Source: Bactericera cockerelli
Lineage: Eukaryota; Arthropoda; Insecta; Hemiptera; Triozidae
Direction of reading: 5' to 3'
Length of the DNA: 64,000 bases
NCBI GenBank assembly: GCA_024516035.1
Contig: CM044961.1
Location: forward strand, 35,068,953-35,132,952
Positions 1 to 12,300 of the stretch are shown here, in pieces. How positions within the stretch are numbered: the stretch's first letter is position 1; each line of letters begins with the position of its first letter. The notes beneath the pieces were generated by a model. The model did not search any database. It was given only the letters and a program-made list of their open reading frames with translations, and was not told the origin of the DNA. The translations under genes and the position numbers were made by a program.

Positions 1-1012
1 TTTTTTTTTGAAGTGGGGTTTAACGTCGCTTTCAACTGCCATGGTCATATCACGACGGGTTCAAAGCATTTTCTACCACCTAACCAACCCTCAGAGTCTT
101 ATCATTATGTGGTCACAAACTCAAATTGAAGAGGAAAAAATTCATGCACTGGGAGGTATTCAAACTAACGGACATACTTAGGGGTGACCTAATTAATATC
201 AATGTCTTGGTGTGATTCGTTATTTGGCGACTGTCAATGGATGAAGTAGTCACCAAGGCAGAGTGGAGGTAGCACATTGGCTTGCACGCATAGTAGTGAC
301 CTGGGTTCGATTCCCAGCAGTGCAGATTTTGTTTTTCTTTGTGATTGGATGTCTCGAGTCCACTCATTTACTTCGTGAGGAAAAACTTTTTTGTATGGAG
401 AACCTAGTGATGGCATTGCGAAGACGAGTATGGATATGAATGAGAAAAAGATTAAATTAGGAGATCAGTAATGCTGAGAGCTGCTGCTCGCTACAATTCT
501 GATATGGGTAGTAACACAAAAGGAACACATTTTTTTTAGGTACATAAATTTGAAGTACTGATTGAAACCACATACATACAATAAATCCATCCTGTGGTGC
601 CTATAATTCTTGAGTTGCTTGCTGTCTCATAAGTTCCACTGAAATCAACAATATGATATGACTTTAATGAAAGTCATAATCTTTCTTCCTCGTTCAAAGG
701 ATCTCAGTGCCAGTTCAAAAGAGGAAACGCTGCCAGTGTGCTGGGCTCATTTCCTTGTACGCCAGCTTTTAACCATGTGAATATAAAATTCAATAATAAT
801 TACGTAATAAATACATTTAATTTTCAGCCATAATGTTGTGTATAGCATATTGCATAATCACGTAATACAAGGCGTTCATACAAATACCAACGTCTGATTT
901 ACTATTTTCGTCTAAAAAATATCTACAGCTATTCAGAAAGGAAACACTTCGTGTAGCTTATCTAGGCTTATAAGCTGTATTTAACCAAGGCAAGCTCTGG
1001 TAGTTTTTTTTA

Positions 1013-1290
1013 TTAGAGCAATAGCTCAGTGGTTAAGCACTCGCTTGCCATCCGGAAGGCCCCGGGTTCGATCCTCCGAGCCAACAAATAATTGTATTCT
1101 AAATTTGGTTACAATTGTTTGTAAGGGATACCTTCGGGTGCGCTCGTGTTGACCCAGCACCTAAATGGGAAGTATTGTGTCACTTCTCGACCATTAGAGG
1201 GGAGGCATACTATGGGATGGACAAGCTACAACACAGACCACAAGCGTCTACAGTAGTTCCCGTTTCATGGCTACGAAACACTCATCTTTT
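1013..1290 (+). mobile_element. tRNA-derived SINE (family A)
   Basis: Head AGCTCAGTGGTTAAGCACTC with B box GGGTTCGATCC, body GTTGACCCAGCACCTAAATG and ACAAGCGTCTACAGTAGTTC. Three more copies share this order in the window. Confidence 0.88.
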
Positions 1291-1844
1291 TTTTTTGTTG
1301 TTGAAGGTATGAAAGTGAAACTACCCTTGTATTGTGATAATTGTTAATATAGTTGTACCTGTTGTACTCGTACTAGTGAAAATAAGAGAAGACAAATTCA
1401 GTTAAATAAAATATCAAGATTGGAGAAAGAATATTTACTACATATATTTAAATTTATATTACGATAACAAGAAGATTCTAAAAGTGACTTACGAGGATTT
1501 GGTACATAGAGGAAGTAGGTACAATTCTGTATAAAAAATACTATAGTTAGTTATTAAATAATAAATTAATAAGTATGTCATCTTAAGCCAAACTTATCAC
1601 TTCAGTTAGGAATACAGTACAGGGAAATGCTTCTAAAAGTTTCTTAAAATACAGTCTAATTAGGAAAAATTAGTGGCGTCTAGCGCAAATAAGGACAAAA
1701 TTTAACAACTCATACATCTTACTTTTTTATCTTTCTACATGACCGAATTTAGTTCATATTAAAAAAGATTCACAAGTCACGACACAAATAAATAAACTCA
1801 CCCTCATTTGCATTATGGTGATCAATTTAATCTATAACTTAATG

Positions 1845-2050
1845 GGGGACTATAAATAGGGAGTAGACCAGCAGTCTGGCTGGGGGACTATAAACAGGGA
1901 GTAGACCAGCATAACCAGCATTGGTTTGGTTCTGGGGGCCTTGTCAATTATTAGCCTCCTTGTAAATACAGTGGTAGAAGTGCTGGGTTATTCCGCCACT
2001 GTCTGGCTACCATCGTTCACGATGACGCCACCCTATGATGTTGATGATGA
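1845..2050 (+). mobile_element. SINE/MITE family F (CTGGGGGACTATAAACAGGG repeats)
   Basis: One end has tandem ~35-bp units (CTGGGGGACTATAAACAGGG, AGTAGACCAGCA). The other has CCATCGTTCACGATGACGCC and a GATGAT microsatellite. The same two ends occur at 9535-9935, 53490-53668 and 55650-55925. Confidence 0.85.
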
Positions 2051-3090
2051 TAACTAAATGGTCAAATACACAATCTAGGTAATGCTAATTGATGAGAAAA
2101 TTTCCTCATTAAGGACTAGTGTAAGAGAGTCTATAAATTGTCGATCCTAGAGACTTCACATGGTAAAAAATGTTCTAAGAACTTCTTTAAAAAAAATACA
2201 TCAAGAGACAGATTCAAGAAGTGTGATAAAAATAATTTGATTAAACTTACAGAAAGACATCAAAAATGTACAACTACATTCAACTGTCGTGTAAACATTT
2301 GGGGGAAAAAACAAGAAGTACCTAATTGGTTATTTTGAAATCAGTAAAATCAGTAAATCGTTTCGTAAATTCAGAATTAAAAAAATAAATATTAGAAGTG
2401 GTCGAAAATTTTAATAGAACTGTCCTAATTGTCGTAAGTCGGTATTGCTTTTGCTCCGATTTAAATTTTTTTCTTATTTCTGAACGTTTCATAACCTCCT
2501 GAGCAACTTTGGTTTTGAGTTTGTCTGTTAAATATATTCGTTCTAACGCACATATTGGAGACGTATTGTAGATAGTCCCATTTTAAATTCATCAACTTTG
2601 CACTAGCGGACCATGCGCCTGACCTCAAACTTTTTACTTCTTTACTAACTTGAACGTCGGCTTTTTTTTAAGCATTTTTGATACGAAAATACCCTTTTAA
2701 AATAGAAAATTACGCGTAAAAAAAAACAACAAAAAGAAATCAGTAACCAGAACTGAATCAAAATAAGTTGTATGAAAGAATCTGTGCCGAAATTTGGTTA
2801 TTACCTACTGGTGGATTTCAAGAGGAACAAAAAGGTGGTTTTATTAATACGATTTCAACAATTAAATAACAAGATAAAATTGTACAGGCCTTAAGTATAA
2901 AATAATAGGAGATTCTTCAAATTGATTACAAGCTCACAAAAGTAAAATCATTGGAGAATTTATAATATATCTTTGGGTAATATTGTTTTAGGACTTGGAA
3001 TAAATCTCATCTGAACTTGCTGAAGTACTGTCTTGTACTTCTGTAGTTGCTGAAAGTGGGATTACTAGTAAAAGTACTTGTACTTGTATA
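2051..3090. other. Intergenic, nothing recognised
   Basis: AT-rich sequence without a coding signal or repeat family I can name. Short CTTGTACTTG repeats appear near the right edge and again beyond the transposon at 4885-4945. Confidence 0.6.
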
Positions 3091-4881
3091 CAGAGTGTCC
3101 ACTTTTAATGTGCGCCATAGGAAAAATACATGTAAAAACAGTTTTTCTTGTCTCAAAAGTCGCCATTAAGTATTTTAATTAAACCAAATATGTTCACTCA
3201 TGTATTTTTATCTGAAGAATCCACTGGTGGTAATTTCATACACCTGGGACTTACAGTTAAAAAGTTAAGGGTTCGAAATCCGAGAAATGTGTTATGTTTG
3301 AAACTCAACATTTTTGTACAATTGGATACTCTATTTTATGTATTTTTTCACGAGAAATTGATTGGTAATATTTTCAATTACCTGGGGTTTACAGTTAAAA
3401 AGTTCTGGGTTCGAAACCGAGTAATTGCGTTATGTTTGAAACTCAATATTTTTGTACACCTGGATACCTACCTGGTTTCTGGTTTTACTAACTGTGATAC
3501 CCTATTTTAGCATTCTTTAACTTTATTTGTGTATTTTTTCAATAGAAATAACGATTTCTGCTTCTTTTGTCCGAAGAAGACCTACTGAAAAAAGGTGTGT
3601 TTTAAACTTGAATTCATGACTTTGTAAAAAAGGACAACTGATAATCAGTTTATGGGTAGGTATTTACTGATATTGAAGTTAGATTCGATTTTCAGACGAA
3701 TCTAGTTTAAATCTGACACACGCTCCCAATTTTCAAAACTCACGGATGTGGGCCAAAGAAAATCCTCTACTCTTGGTACAGCCTCATACTCAGTACTCAC
3801 AAAAAGTAAACGTCTGGGCAGGAATAGTAGGACAACACATTAATGGTCCAATATTCTACAATGAAAGTCTAACTTCAGAACTCTTCCTCGACCTCCTTGT
3901 TCATGAAATAGGTCCCCATTAATCACAAATGTTGTTGGTGAAAGAGAATTTTTTTTTCAAATGGACGGTTGTCCAGCCCACAACTCAAGATTAGTCAAAG
4001 AGTTTTTACAAGCAGCATTTCCAGGAAGGGTGATAGCTCACAATGGTGATATTGATTGGGCAGCAAGATCACCCGATTTATCCCCAAATGACTTTTTTCT
4101 TTGGGGTTACCTAAAAGCAATACTTTATCACGAAGGTAAAACATACCCCAATGTAGAGGCATTGAAAGATGCCATCACCCAAGCATGCAACAACATAACA
4201 GCACGTCAATTGGCAAATGTTCGCAATGAATTTTACGACAGATTGGGATATTGTGTTGCTGCTGATGGAGATATCTTTGAAAATCGAATCTAACTTCAAT
4301 ATCAGTAAGTACCTACCCATAAACTGATTATCAGTTGTTCTTTTTTACAAAGTCATGAATTCAAGTTTAAAACACACCTTTTTTCAGTAGGTCTTCTTCG
4401 GACAAAAGAAGCAGAAATCGTTATTTCTATTGAAAAAATACACACATAAAGCTAAATAATGCTAAAATAGGGTATCACAGTTAGTAAAACCAGAAACCAG
4501 GTAGGTATCCAGGTGTACGAAAATATTGAGTTTCAAACATAACGCAATTACTCGGTTTCGAACCCAGAACTTTTTAACTGTAAACCCCAGGTAATTGAAA
4601 ATATTACCAATCAATTTCTCGTGAAAAAATACATAAAATAGAGTATCCAATTGTACAAAAATGTTGAGTTTCAAACATAACACATTTCTCAGATTTCGAA
4701 CCCTTAACTTTTTAACTGTAAGTCCCAGGTGTATGAAATTACCACCAGTGGATTCTTCAGATAAAAATACATGAGTTAACATATTTGGTTTAATTAAAAT
4801 ACTTAATGGCGACTTTTGAGACAAGAAAAACTGTTTTTACATGTATTTTTCCTATGGCGCACATTAAAAGTGGACACTCTG
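3091..4881. mobile_element. Tc1/mariner-superfamily element with ~600-bp inverted repeats
   Basis: Begins CAGAGTGTCCACTTTTAATG at 3091 and ends in its complement at 4881, flanked by TA on both sides. The arms (3091 to ~3690 and ~4297 to 4881) match so well that the same 120-codon frame appears in both. Between them is a truncated transposase, but without an intact first catalytic region. Length is 1791 bp. Confidence 0.92.
3720..4293 (+). pseudogene. Degenerate transposase (DDE, Tc1/mariner superfamily)
   Basis: An upstream piece encodes KVNVWAGIVGQHINGPIFYN (3808 onward). After a frame break, 3961-4293 encodes MDGCPAHNSR and SPDLSPNDFFLWGYLK, which carry the second and third catalytic Asp of the DDE_3 fold. 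The stop at 4293 lies at the edge of the right inverted repeat. The N-terminal HTH region and an intact start are missing. Confidence 0.85.
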
Positions 4882-5079
4882 TATGTACTTGCTTAAGGTG
4901 GGATTACAAGTAAAAGTGCTGAGTACTTGTACTTGCATAATGCTTTCAATCTACAAAAGACTTTTAAAATATTCTTCACCTGTGCTTCTTTTTCTGATGT
5001 TTTGAGTCAAAGAGTTTCAAAAGCTTGTTGACAGTAATGTACTAATGTACTTGAAAGTAATTCCAACTCAGCTTCGAAG

Positions 5080-6393
5080 TCTGTTATCATTGAACTCAGA
5101 TTAGAGTAGCTACCATGAGTTAATCACAAGATAACTTGCTTTTCACAAGTAACTTGTTACTTTTCAACAGCTATTCAACCAATAACTCCATACAGCGAAT
5201 ATATCTAGTGACCCAGGACTCTATTATCATTGATAACCGAACTCAGATTAGAGTAGCTACCATGAGTTCTTCACAAGATAACTTGGTTTTCACAAGTAAT
5301 TTGTTACTTTTCAACAGTTATTGAACCAATAACTCCATACAACGAATATATCTAGTGACCCAGGACTCTATTATCATTGATAACCGAACTCAGATTAGAG
5401 TAGCTACCATGAGTTCTTCACAAGATAACTTGGTTTTCACAAGTAATTTGTTACTTTTCAACAGTTATTCAACCAATAACTCCATGCAGCGAATATATCT
5501 AGTGACCCAGGACTCTGTTATCATTGATAACCGAACTCAGATTTGCGTAGCTTCCATGAGCTATTCACAAGATAACTTGCTTTTCACAAGTAATTTGTTA
5601 CTTTTCAACAGCTATTGAACCAATAACTCCACACAGCGAATATATCTAGTGACCCAGGAGTTAATCACAAGATAACTTGCTTTTCACAAGTAATTTGTTA
5701 CTTTTCAACAGCTATTGAACCAATAACTCCACACAGCGAATATATCTAGTGACCCAGGAGTTAATCACAAGATAACTTGCTTTTCACAAGTAATTTGTTA
5801 CTTTTCAACAGCTATTGAACCAATAACTCCACACAGCGAATATATCTAGTGACCCAGGAGTTAATCACAAGATAACTTGCTTTTCACAAGTAATTTGTTA
5901 CTTTTCAACAGCTATTGAACCAATAACTCCACACAGCGAATATATCTAGTGACCCAGGAGTTAATCACAAGATAACTTGCTTTTCACAAGTAATTTGTTA
6001 CTTTTCAACAATTATTGAACCAATAACTCCACACAGCGAATATATTTAGTGACCCAGGAGTTAATCACAAGATAACTTGCTTTTCACAAGTAATTTGTTA
6101 CTTTTCAACAGCTATTGAACCAATAACTCCATACAGCGAATATATCTAGTGACCCAGGAGTTATTCACAAGATAACTTGGTTTTCACAAGTAATTTGTTA
6201 CTTTTCACCAGTTATTGAACCAATAACTCCACACAGCGAATACATCTAGTGACCCAGGACTCTGTTATCATTGATAACCGAACTCAGATTGAGTTATTCA
6301 CAAGATAACTTGGTTTTCACAAGTAATTTGTTACTTTTCAACAGCTATTGAACCAATAACTCCACACAGCGAATACATCTAGTGACCCAGGAG
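5080..6393. repeat. Tandem array spanning the Wdr45b stop codon (100- and 147-bp units)
   Basis: On the minus strand, each unit carries a version of CTGGGTCACTAG, the last codons and stop of Wdr45b, and then a shared downstream sequence. The marker TAGTGACCCAGG begins at 5206, 5353, 5500, 5647, 5747, 5847, 5947, 6047, 6147, 6247 and 6380. Spacings are 147, 147, 147, then 100 six times, then 133. The longer units also retain a copy of the preceding coding bases (TTATCATTGATAAC against TTATCATTGGACAT in the gene). The array therefore forms the 3' untranslated region. Confidence 0.95.
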
Positions 6394-9300
6394 GCCGTTA
6401 TCATTGGACATCTCCAGGAACTGAACGTACACATCTCTCCAGCACTCTCCCTTGCTGTTGAACATGAACTTGTAGTAGCTGCCGTCCGCGCATATCACTG
6501 GAAATAAACACATAAGATACATATTTTGATTTTTTAAAAAAATCGACAAACTCAAATATATATTTAGCATAAATTTTGGTACAAAAAAAAAAGAAGAAGA
6601 AAAAAAAAAAAGAAAAAAAGAAAAAAAAAATCGGAGCAAATTTTTTATATACAAAAACGAACCCAAATGCTCACGATTTCTAATATTAGAAATTAATCAT
6701 AAGTAACAAACAGTAGTTGGACATAAAAAAAATATTTTACTTTTTCTTCATTCTTTGCTTTTTCATTTTATTGACAGGTCACTTAAAATTATAAAACATG
6801 TCAAGACAATAATAATAATATTGCCTTATTTATACTACCTGATTAAGACTAATGAGTCCCATTATTCCAGCAGTAAGCCCAAGACGTATTATTTATGAGG
6901 TCAAAATCGCAAATGGGTGGATAACTTATCATGTCCCGGCTGCGTTTCAAACCAACTAGAATCTTCGAACCTCTAGAATCTTTGGATTCACAGAGTGCCG
7001 CCTTTACCATGGAGCTACCGGGACGGACATAATAATACTCTTTGGTGAAAGGTAAACCACCAGGCAAGGTTCATGCTCAAAGCATTTTCCACCACCTAAC
7101 CATCACAGTCTTAATATTATGTGGTCACAAAGTCAAATTAATGAGGAAAAATTCATGCACTGGGTGGGCTTCGAACCAACGGACCCCTACGCTACCTGGA
7201 TTAACTGATTATGACGTTAACCACTTGACAACCAGGAATTAACCACATGACACACATATTTTGATAATAAAAAATCTACTTACTCAAATATATAGTTGGC
7301 ATTAAAATAACATAAGTACATATTACTAGTGGTTCTGTGAACTGTAAACCTCACACAGATTCAACTATCGCATTATAAATGTTCAATCAAGCATGAGGAC
7401 ATCGAGGCCTTTCATTCAATACCCCACTCGATAGGTTTTAATTAAAATATATCAACCGGCCCTGTTTTTTGGCCCCTTTTCGATTTTTTTTTACCACAGA
7501 GCGGCCCCCTTAGCTTTCACGATCCCATAATTTCACTACTGAATTCAAATATATTTTCTCAACGAGTCTACAAAATTTTAAGAGCCTTGCTAAATTAAAT
7601 GAAAATAGAAAAATCGTTTTCTTTTTCCACCAAAATGGCCATTTGGCCCCGTGTTTCCAAATTCGGCACGGAAAGTATAGGTAAAATTCTAGAACCCAAA
7701 TGAGCATGAATACAAAATTTCATCAATTTTGAAGAAACAGACACACAGAGAGACAAACGAAAGCCAAATCGTCCAGTATGCAAGTTAAAACAGAACCTCA
7801 CTTAGTGAGGTTGCTTCGCTTCCTCACTGTGATCGGTTAACAAAAGAATACTTACCAATTATGGAATTATTGTCAGCTCCAAAAGCGCAAATACAAGGCG
7901 GATCTGACGGTATTTGAAATTTACAGAAGCTCCAACTAGAGCTGGGAAAAGAAAGAAGAAATACATCGATAAATTAGACTCGAAAGCTGACAAAGACAAG
8001 AAATTAGACTCAAAAAGTTTCGCCATGGTGAAAATATTGGGTGGTCATGGTTGGGTGGAAGAGCTCACTGTTGTAGTAGCCAGCTTGGCTACATCTGGAG
8101 GGGTGAGTGATGGTCTCCAGCCAACTTTATTTCAAAGTTGGCTCGTCCTGAACCACATAATATTTCTATGTGCGATCAACCATTATGAGGACTTGGACTT
8201 TTCTTTATAAGCCATTAAACCCTTAGGAAACTGCAAGCTATCCTGGCTTGAAAGGGTTGGCCAGTCTGTTCTCTGTTTATAGTCCTCTAGCGAGACACTG
8301 GTCTTCTCCCTGTTTAACGTCCCCCAGCCAGACTAGGGCTCACTCCAGTGAGAATCCTATCATAAAAAAAGAAAGCCTATTAAAAAAAAATATTTTGTGT
8401 GTTAAGTTCTGATTTTTAAAGATTTTAAAGTTTATTTTTGTTTCCGTTTTTTGTGTCATTATTATATGAAAAAGTGTGTTGTGTATGACCAATATGACCA
8501 TAGACGTTAATATGCACCACTATAATCTAATAAAAGATAGATAGACATTATAATCTTATTATTCTGTGGTCACAAACTCAAATTAATGAGGAAAAATCCA
8601 CGCATTAGGTAGGATCCGAACCAATATGTCACCATGCTACCAGACTAGCACCTTAACCACTGAACCAACAGTCCCTTGACCACCAAACCAAAGTATTTTT
8701 TTTAATCAACCTGCGTGGCCCTATATACATGAATACAATGAAACAAACAATTGTTGCATTAAACAAATAATTTGAAAAGATAAAAATAAAACTTATGACT
8801 ATCACAAGAAACCGTTAGGTATCAAAACTTATTGATATTTAGAGTAATGACAGTTACCTGTTAACTGAAATATATTGTTAAATATTTGTTACCTGTAATG
8901 TTAGTTACCTGAAATATTTTGGCAGGAATGAGGCAGACGCCAAACTGGATTGTTTGTTGAGTTTCTGTTCATCGTCCACTGAGAATACATGTACGGTACC
9001 ATGGTCACTTGATACACACAGGTAGGAAGAATCTGAATTGAAGTTGATGCTGCAACATAGCAAATGGATGGAAGTGGTGGAATAGAATAATACATATTGA
9101 TAGAAAATTATTCTAGATTCAGTTTCTGTTCATCGTCCACTGAGAATATATGTACGGTACCTTGATCATTAGACTGTCTTGACTCACAAAAGAGAATGGA
9201 TAGAAGAATTGGAATAAAGTGTAAACTAATAGTAAATTGTGTTTGTGAAAAAAAATCCTTCAAAATTCGATTTACTTTTTTTAACAAATTCATTTCCAAT

Positions 9301-12300
9301 TTCAACCAATTAAGTCAGACCATTGAAGTTAAGCAACGTCCAGTGAGGGCAGAACTTGGTGGGTGATAACTCAAATTCAGACACATGTCTCATGATACTT
9401 GCTATTCCCAGGCTAGGTGAGGTTGGTTAATTTGAGTGGTTTGAAAAAGAAAAAAAAAAAAAAAAAAACATTAGGCTTAGAATTCTTTAAAGAAACAATA
9501 AAATATGGAGGGAAGTAGAAACTTGGTGGTTCTTATCTCATCATCATCATCATAGGGTGGCGTCATCGTGAACGATGGTAGCCAGACAGTGGAGGAATGA
9601 CTCAGCTCTTCTACCACTGTCTTTACAAGGAGGCTAATAATTGACAAGGGCCCCCAGAACCAAGTCAATGCTGGTCTACTCCCTGTTTATAGTCCCCCAG
9701 CCAGACTGCTGGTCTACTCCCTGTTTATAGTCCCCCAGCCAGACTGCTGGTCTACTCCCTGTTTATAGTCCCACAGCCAGACTGCTGGTCTACTCCCTGT
9801 TTATAATCCCCCAGCCAGACTGCTGGTCTACTCCCTGTTTATAGTCCCCCAGTCAGACTGCTGGTCTACTCCCTGTTTATAGTCCCACAGCCAGACTGCT
9901 GGTCTACTCCCTGTTTATAGTCCCCCAGTCAGAAAAGTAAACTTATCTCACAAAAAAAGTAAACTTATCTCACAAAAAAAGTAAACTTATCTCACAAAAT
10001 AAGTAAACTTATCTCACAAAAAAAATTAAACTTATCACACAAAAATAACCCTACCAGTAGATAGCAGCAGTGTTGGCTCCGCGCCTCAGCTCATTCAGCT
10101 TGGCCCCTGACCCGGTATCGAACACCCGGATCAGAGTTCCCTTGTTCGAAGCCGTGGCTAGTCGAGTGCCCGTCTGGTTCAGGGCCAGACAGGAGAGGGG
10201 GGCCTCATGGGCCGCGATGTCTAGGGGCGGCCGAGGTTCCAGAGTGTCTGGCGCGGCCGCCGCGGCCAGGTCCACCAGAGTCACGTGACCGGACTTGCGG
10301 CCGGGGAATGCGAGGAGAGAGTTGTTGCTGTTGGGACATAGGACGCAGAGACCTGGGTGGGGAGAGAAAAGAAAAATGATTCTGAAAAATTGGGTTGGGT
10401 GGAAGAGATTGCCAAAGGCAATAACCCCCCCCCTTTAGTTAGGACATATATTATGTATATATTTATTTATTTTTTCTTTATTTTTTTCTTATATTATATT
10501 GTATTTCAATTTGTAATTATTTGTGTTGTATAAAATATGTCCTAATAAAGTGTAAATAAATAAAATAAAAAAAATATATGTCTTTGTCATTTTGCAAACT
10601 AAATTGACTTCTAAAAATATATTTTCAATACAATACCAAAATTCTTCCTTCCAAAAGCTGGATCCCACTGAGTGCAACATTTCGTTGTGGATCCATTCTT
10701 TCTTTAAGATCAAATTAAATGAGATCCAACCCCATTGACTGCAACATTTTGTTGTTTTTTTTTTTTTGTTTTCATATTTTATTTAATATTCACACTATTT
10801 TATCGACAATATCTTACATAATTAATATTTGAACAAACCTTTAGGCATAATGCTGGTGTGGGTTGTTTTGAAGCATAATTTAGAAAAGTAAAAGAATTCT
10901 TTCTTTTGGATCAAATTAAATGAGATCTAACGCAACATTTTCCATTTAAAAATTGTGACAAAATGTTACACTCGGTGGGATTCTGTCTTAAAGCATACTA
11001 ATGTAGAAATTAGCTAACTAGGTCCTGGCACTGTGAAATCTTTCTCAAATATTTTTTCAAGCTGCTAGTCTGATAATCTAGATAGATAATCCAGATTTCA
11101 ACAACATAATATTGTCACTCAAACAACTGCTTGGTAATAATTGGGCAGAATAAGTCTTCTTCTTCTTTTACTCTGTCTTATTCCGCTCAAGCAGGGTCGA
11201 CGTTGTTCTACCTCAAGGTTGATGTTGGTTGGTTTTGGCACATTCTTATGGCTGGATTCCTTTCCTAACGCCAACGATTCTATTTGATTTAACATCCTCA
11301 ATTAAGACGGGGGTTATTTTCTGGGAATTGTACCAGCTACCCACATTAACCTCAGCCAGCGTGGGTAGGGCCGGAAATGCCAGCCTCACATGTACAGGGG
11401 GAACAGAATTTTCTGTGTGAAAAATTGGCTCCAACCGGGGATCAAACTCAGGATCTCTGGACAACAGACAGTAGTCACCACCGTTATGCCACCGATACTG
11501 GAATTGGGCAGAATTAGTAAGTGTTTATTATTTACCTTTAGGATTAGGATTGGTTTCAAACACATGCAGCTGCTGTGGGCACTGTATGAATGTGTACACT
11601 TTGATAACACCTTCTAGAACCACAACTATTCTGTCACGTCTCAGTCTGACTGCTTTCACAGGGGCATTGAATTCTAAACAAATCACAACTTGCTTTTTTA
11701 AATCATCCCAGATCATTACTCGGTTGTTGGGGTACTTTGGGTGTGTGCCACCACCTGGAATTAAAGAACCATAAAGACAGAAAATATTAAAAGAGATGTA
11801 ATAGTCTTGTACCCAGTCAATCTGGTAAGATACTGTAGAGATTTTTTTATTTAAATCTACTCATTATAAATCAATGACTTCACAAAGGGAACTAGATGGA
11901 GGAAAAGTGCTCTCTATACTAGCACTGCATTACAGGAAGAGAACTTTGCTTGTATAGATACAGCTTGGCCATTTTATTCCCCATAAAATACATTGATTGA
12001 AACCTTCCTAAATTAATATTACAATCAAATAAATATTATTACATTTTCAACAAATTAAACATATTAAAATTTACTGAGTGTGTTCAAAACCATTAGAATA
12101 ACTTGACCCAGCTAATGCTGCTACAGCAACAATAATGACTGTTTAGGAATTTATATAGAGGTACCTCAAATTGGTCAGTTTTGTGGGCTCTTGCAACTTG
12201 AGATTTACTTTGTCAAATAATCTACACAAAGAACATTACTTTTAGTGTAAGCAATGCAACTAACTACTGCAATAACAAAAGTGTATTTTATATTTCAAGC

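Noticed and set aside
3148..3510. 120-codon frame found in both arms of the 3091-4881 element as a protein gene
   Set aside because: It is inverted-repeat sequence with no known domain. Its presence on both arms reflects the palindrome.
6379..6666. Extension of the Wdr45b last exon upstream to 6666
   Set aside because: The clear acceptor at 6498 joins exon 6 in phase. Sequence beyond it is intronic and homopolymer-rich.
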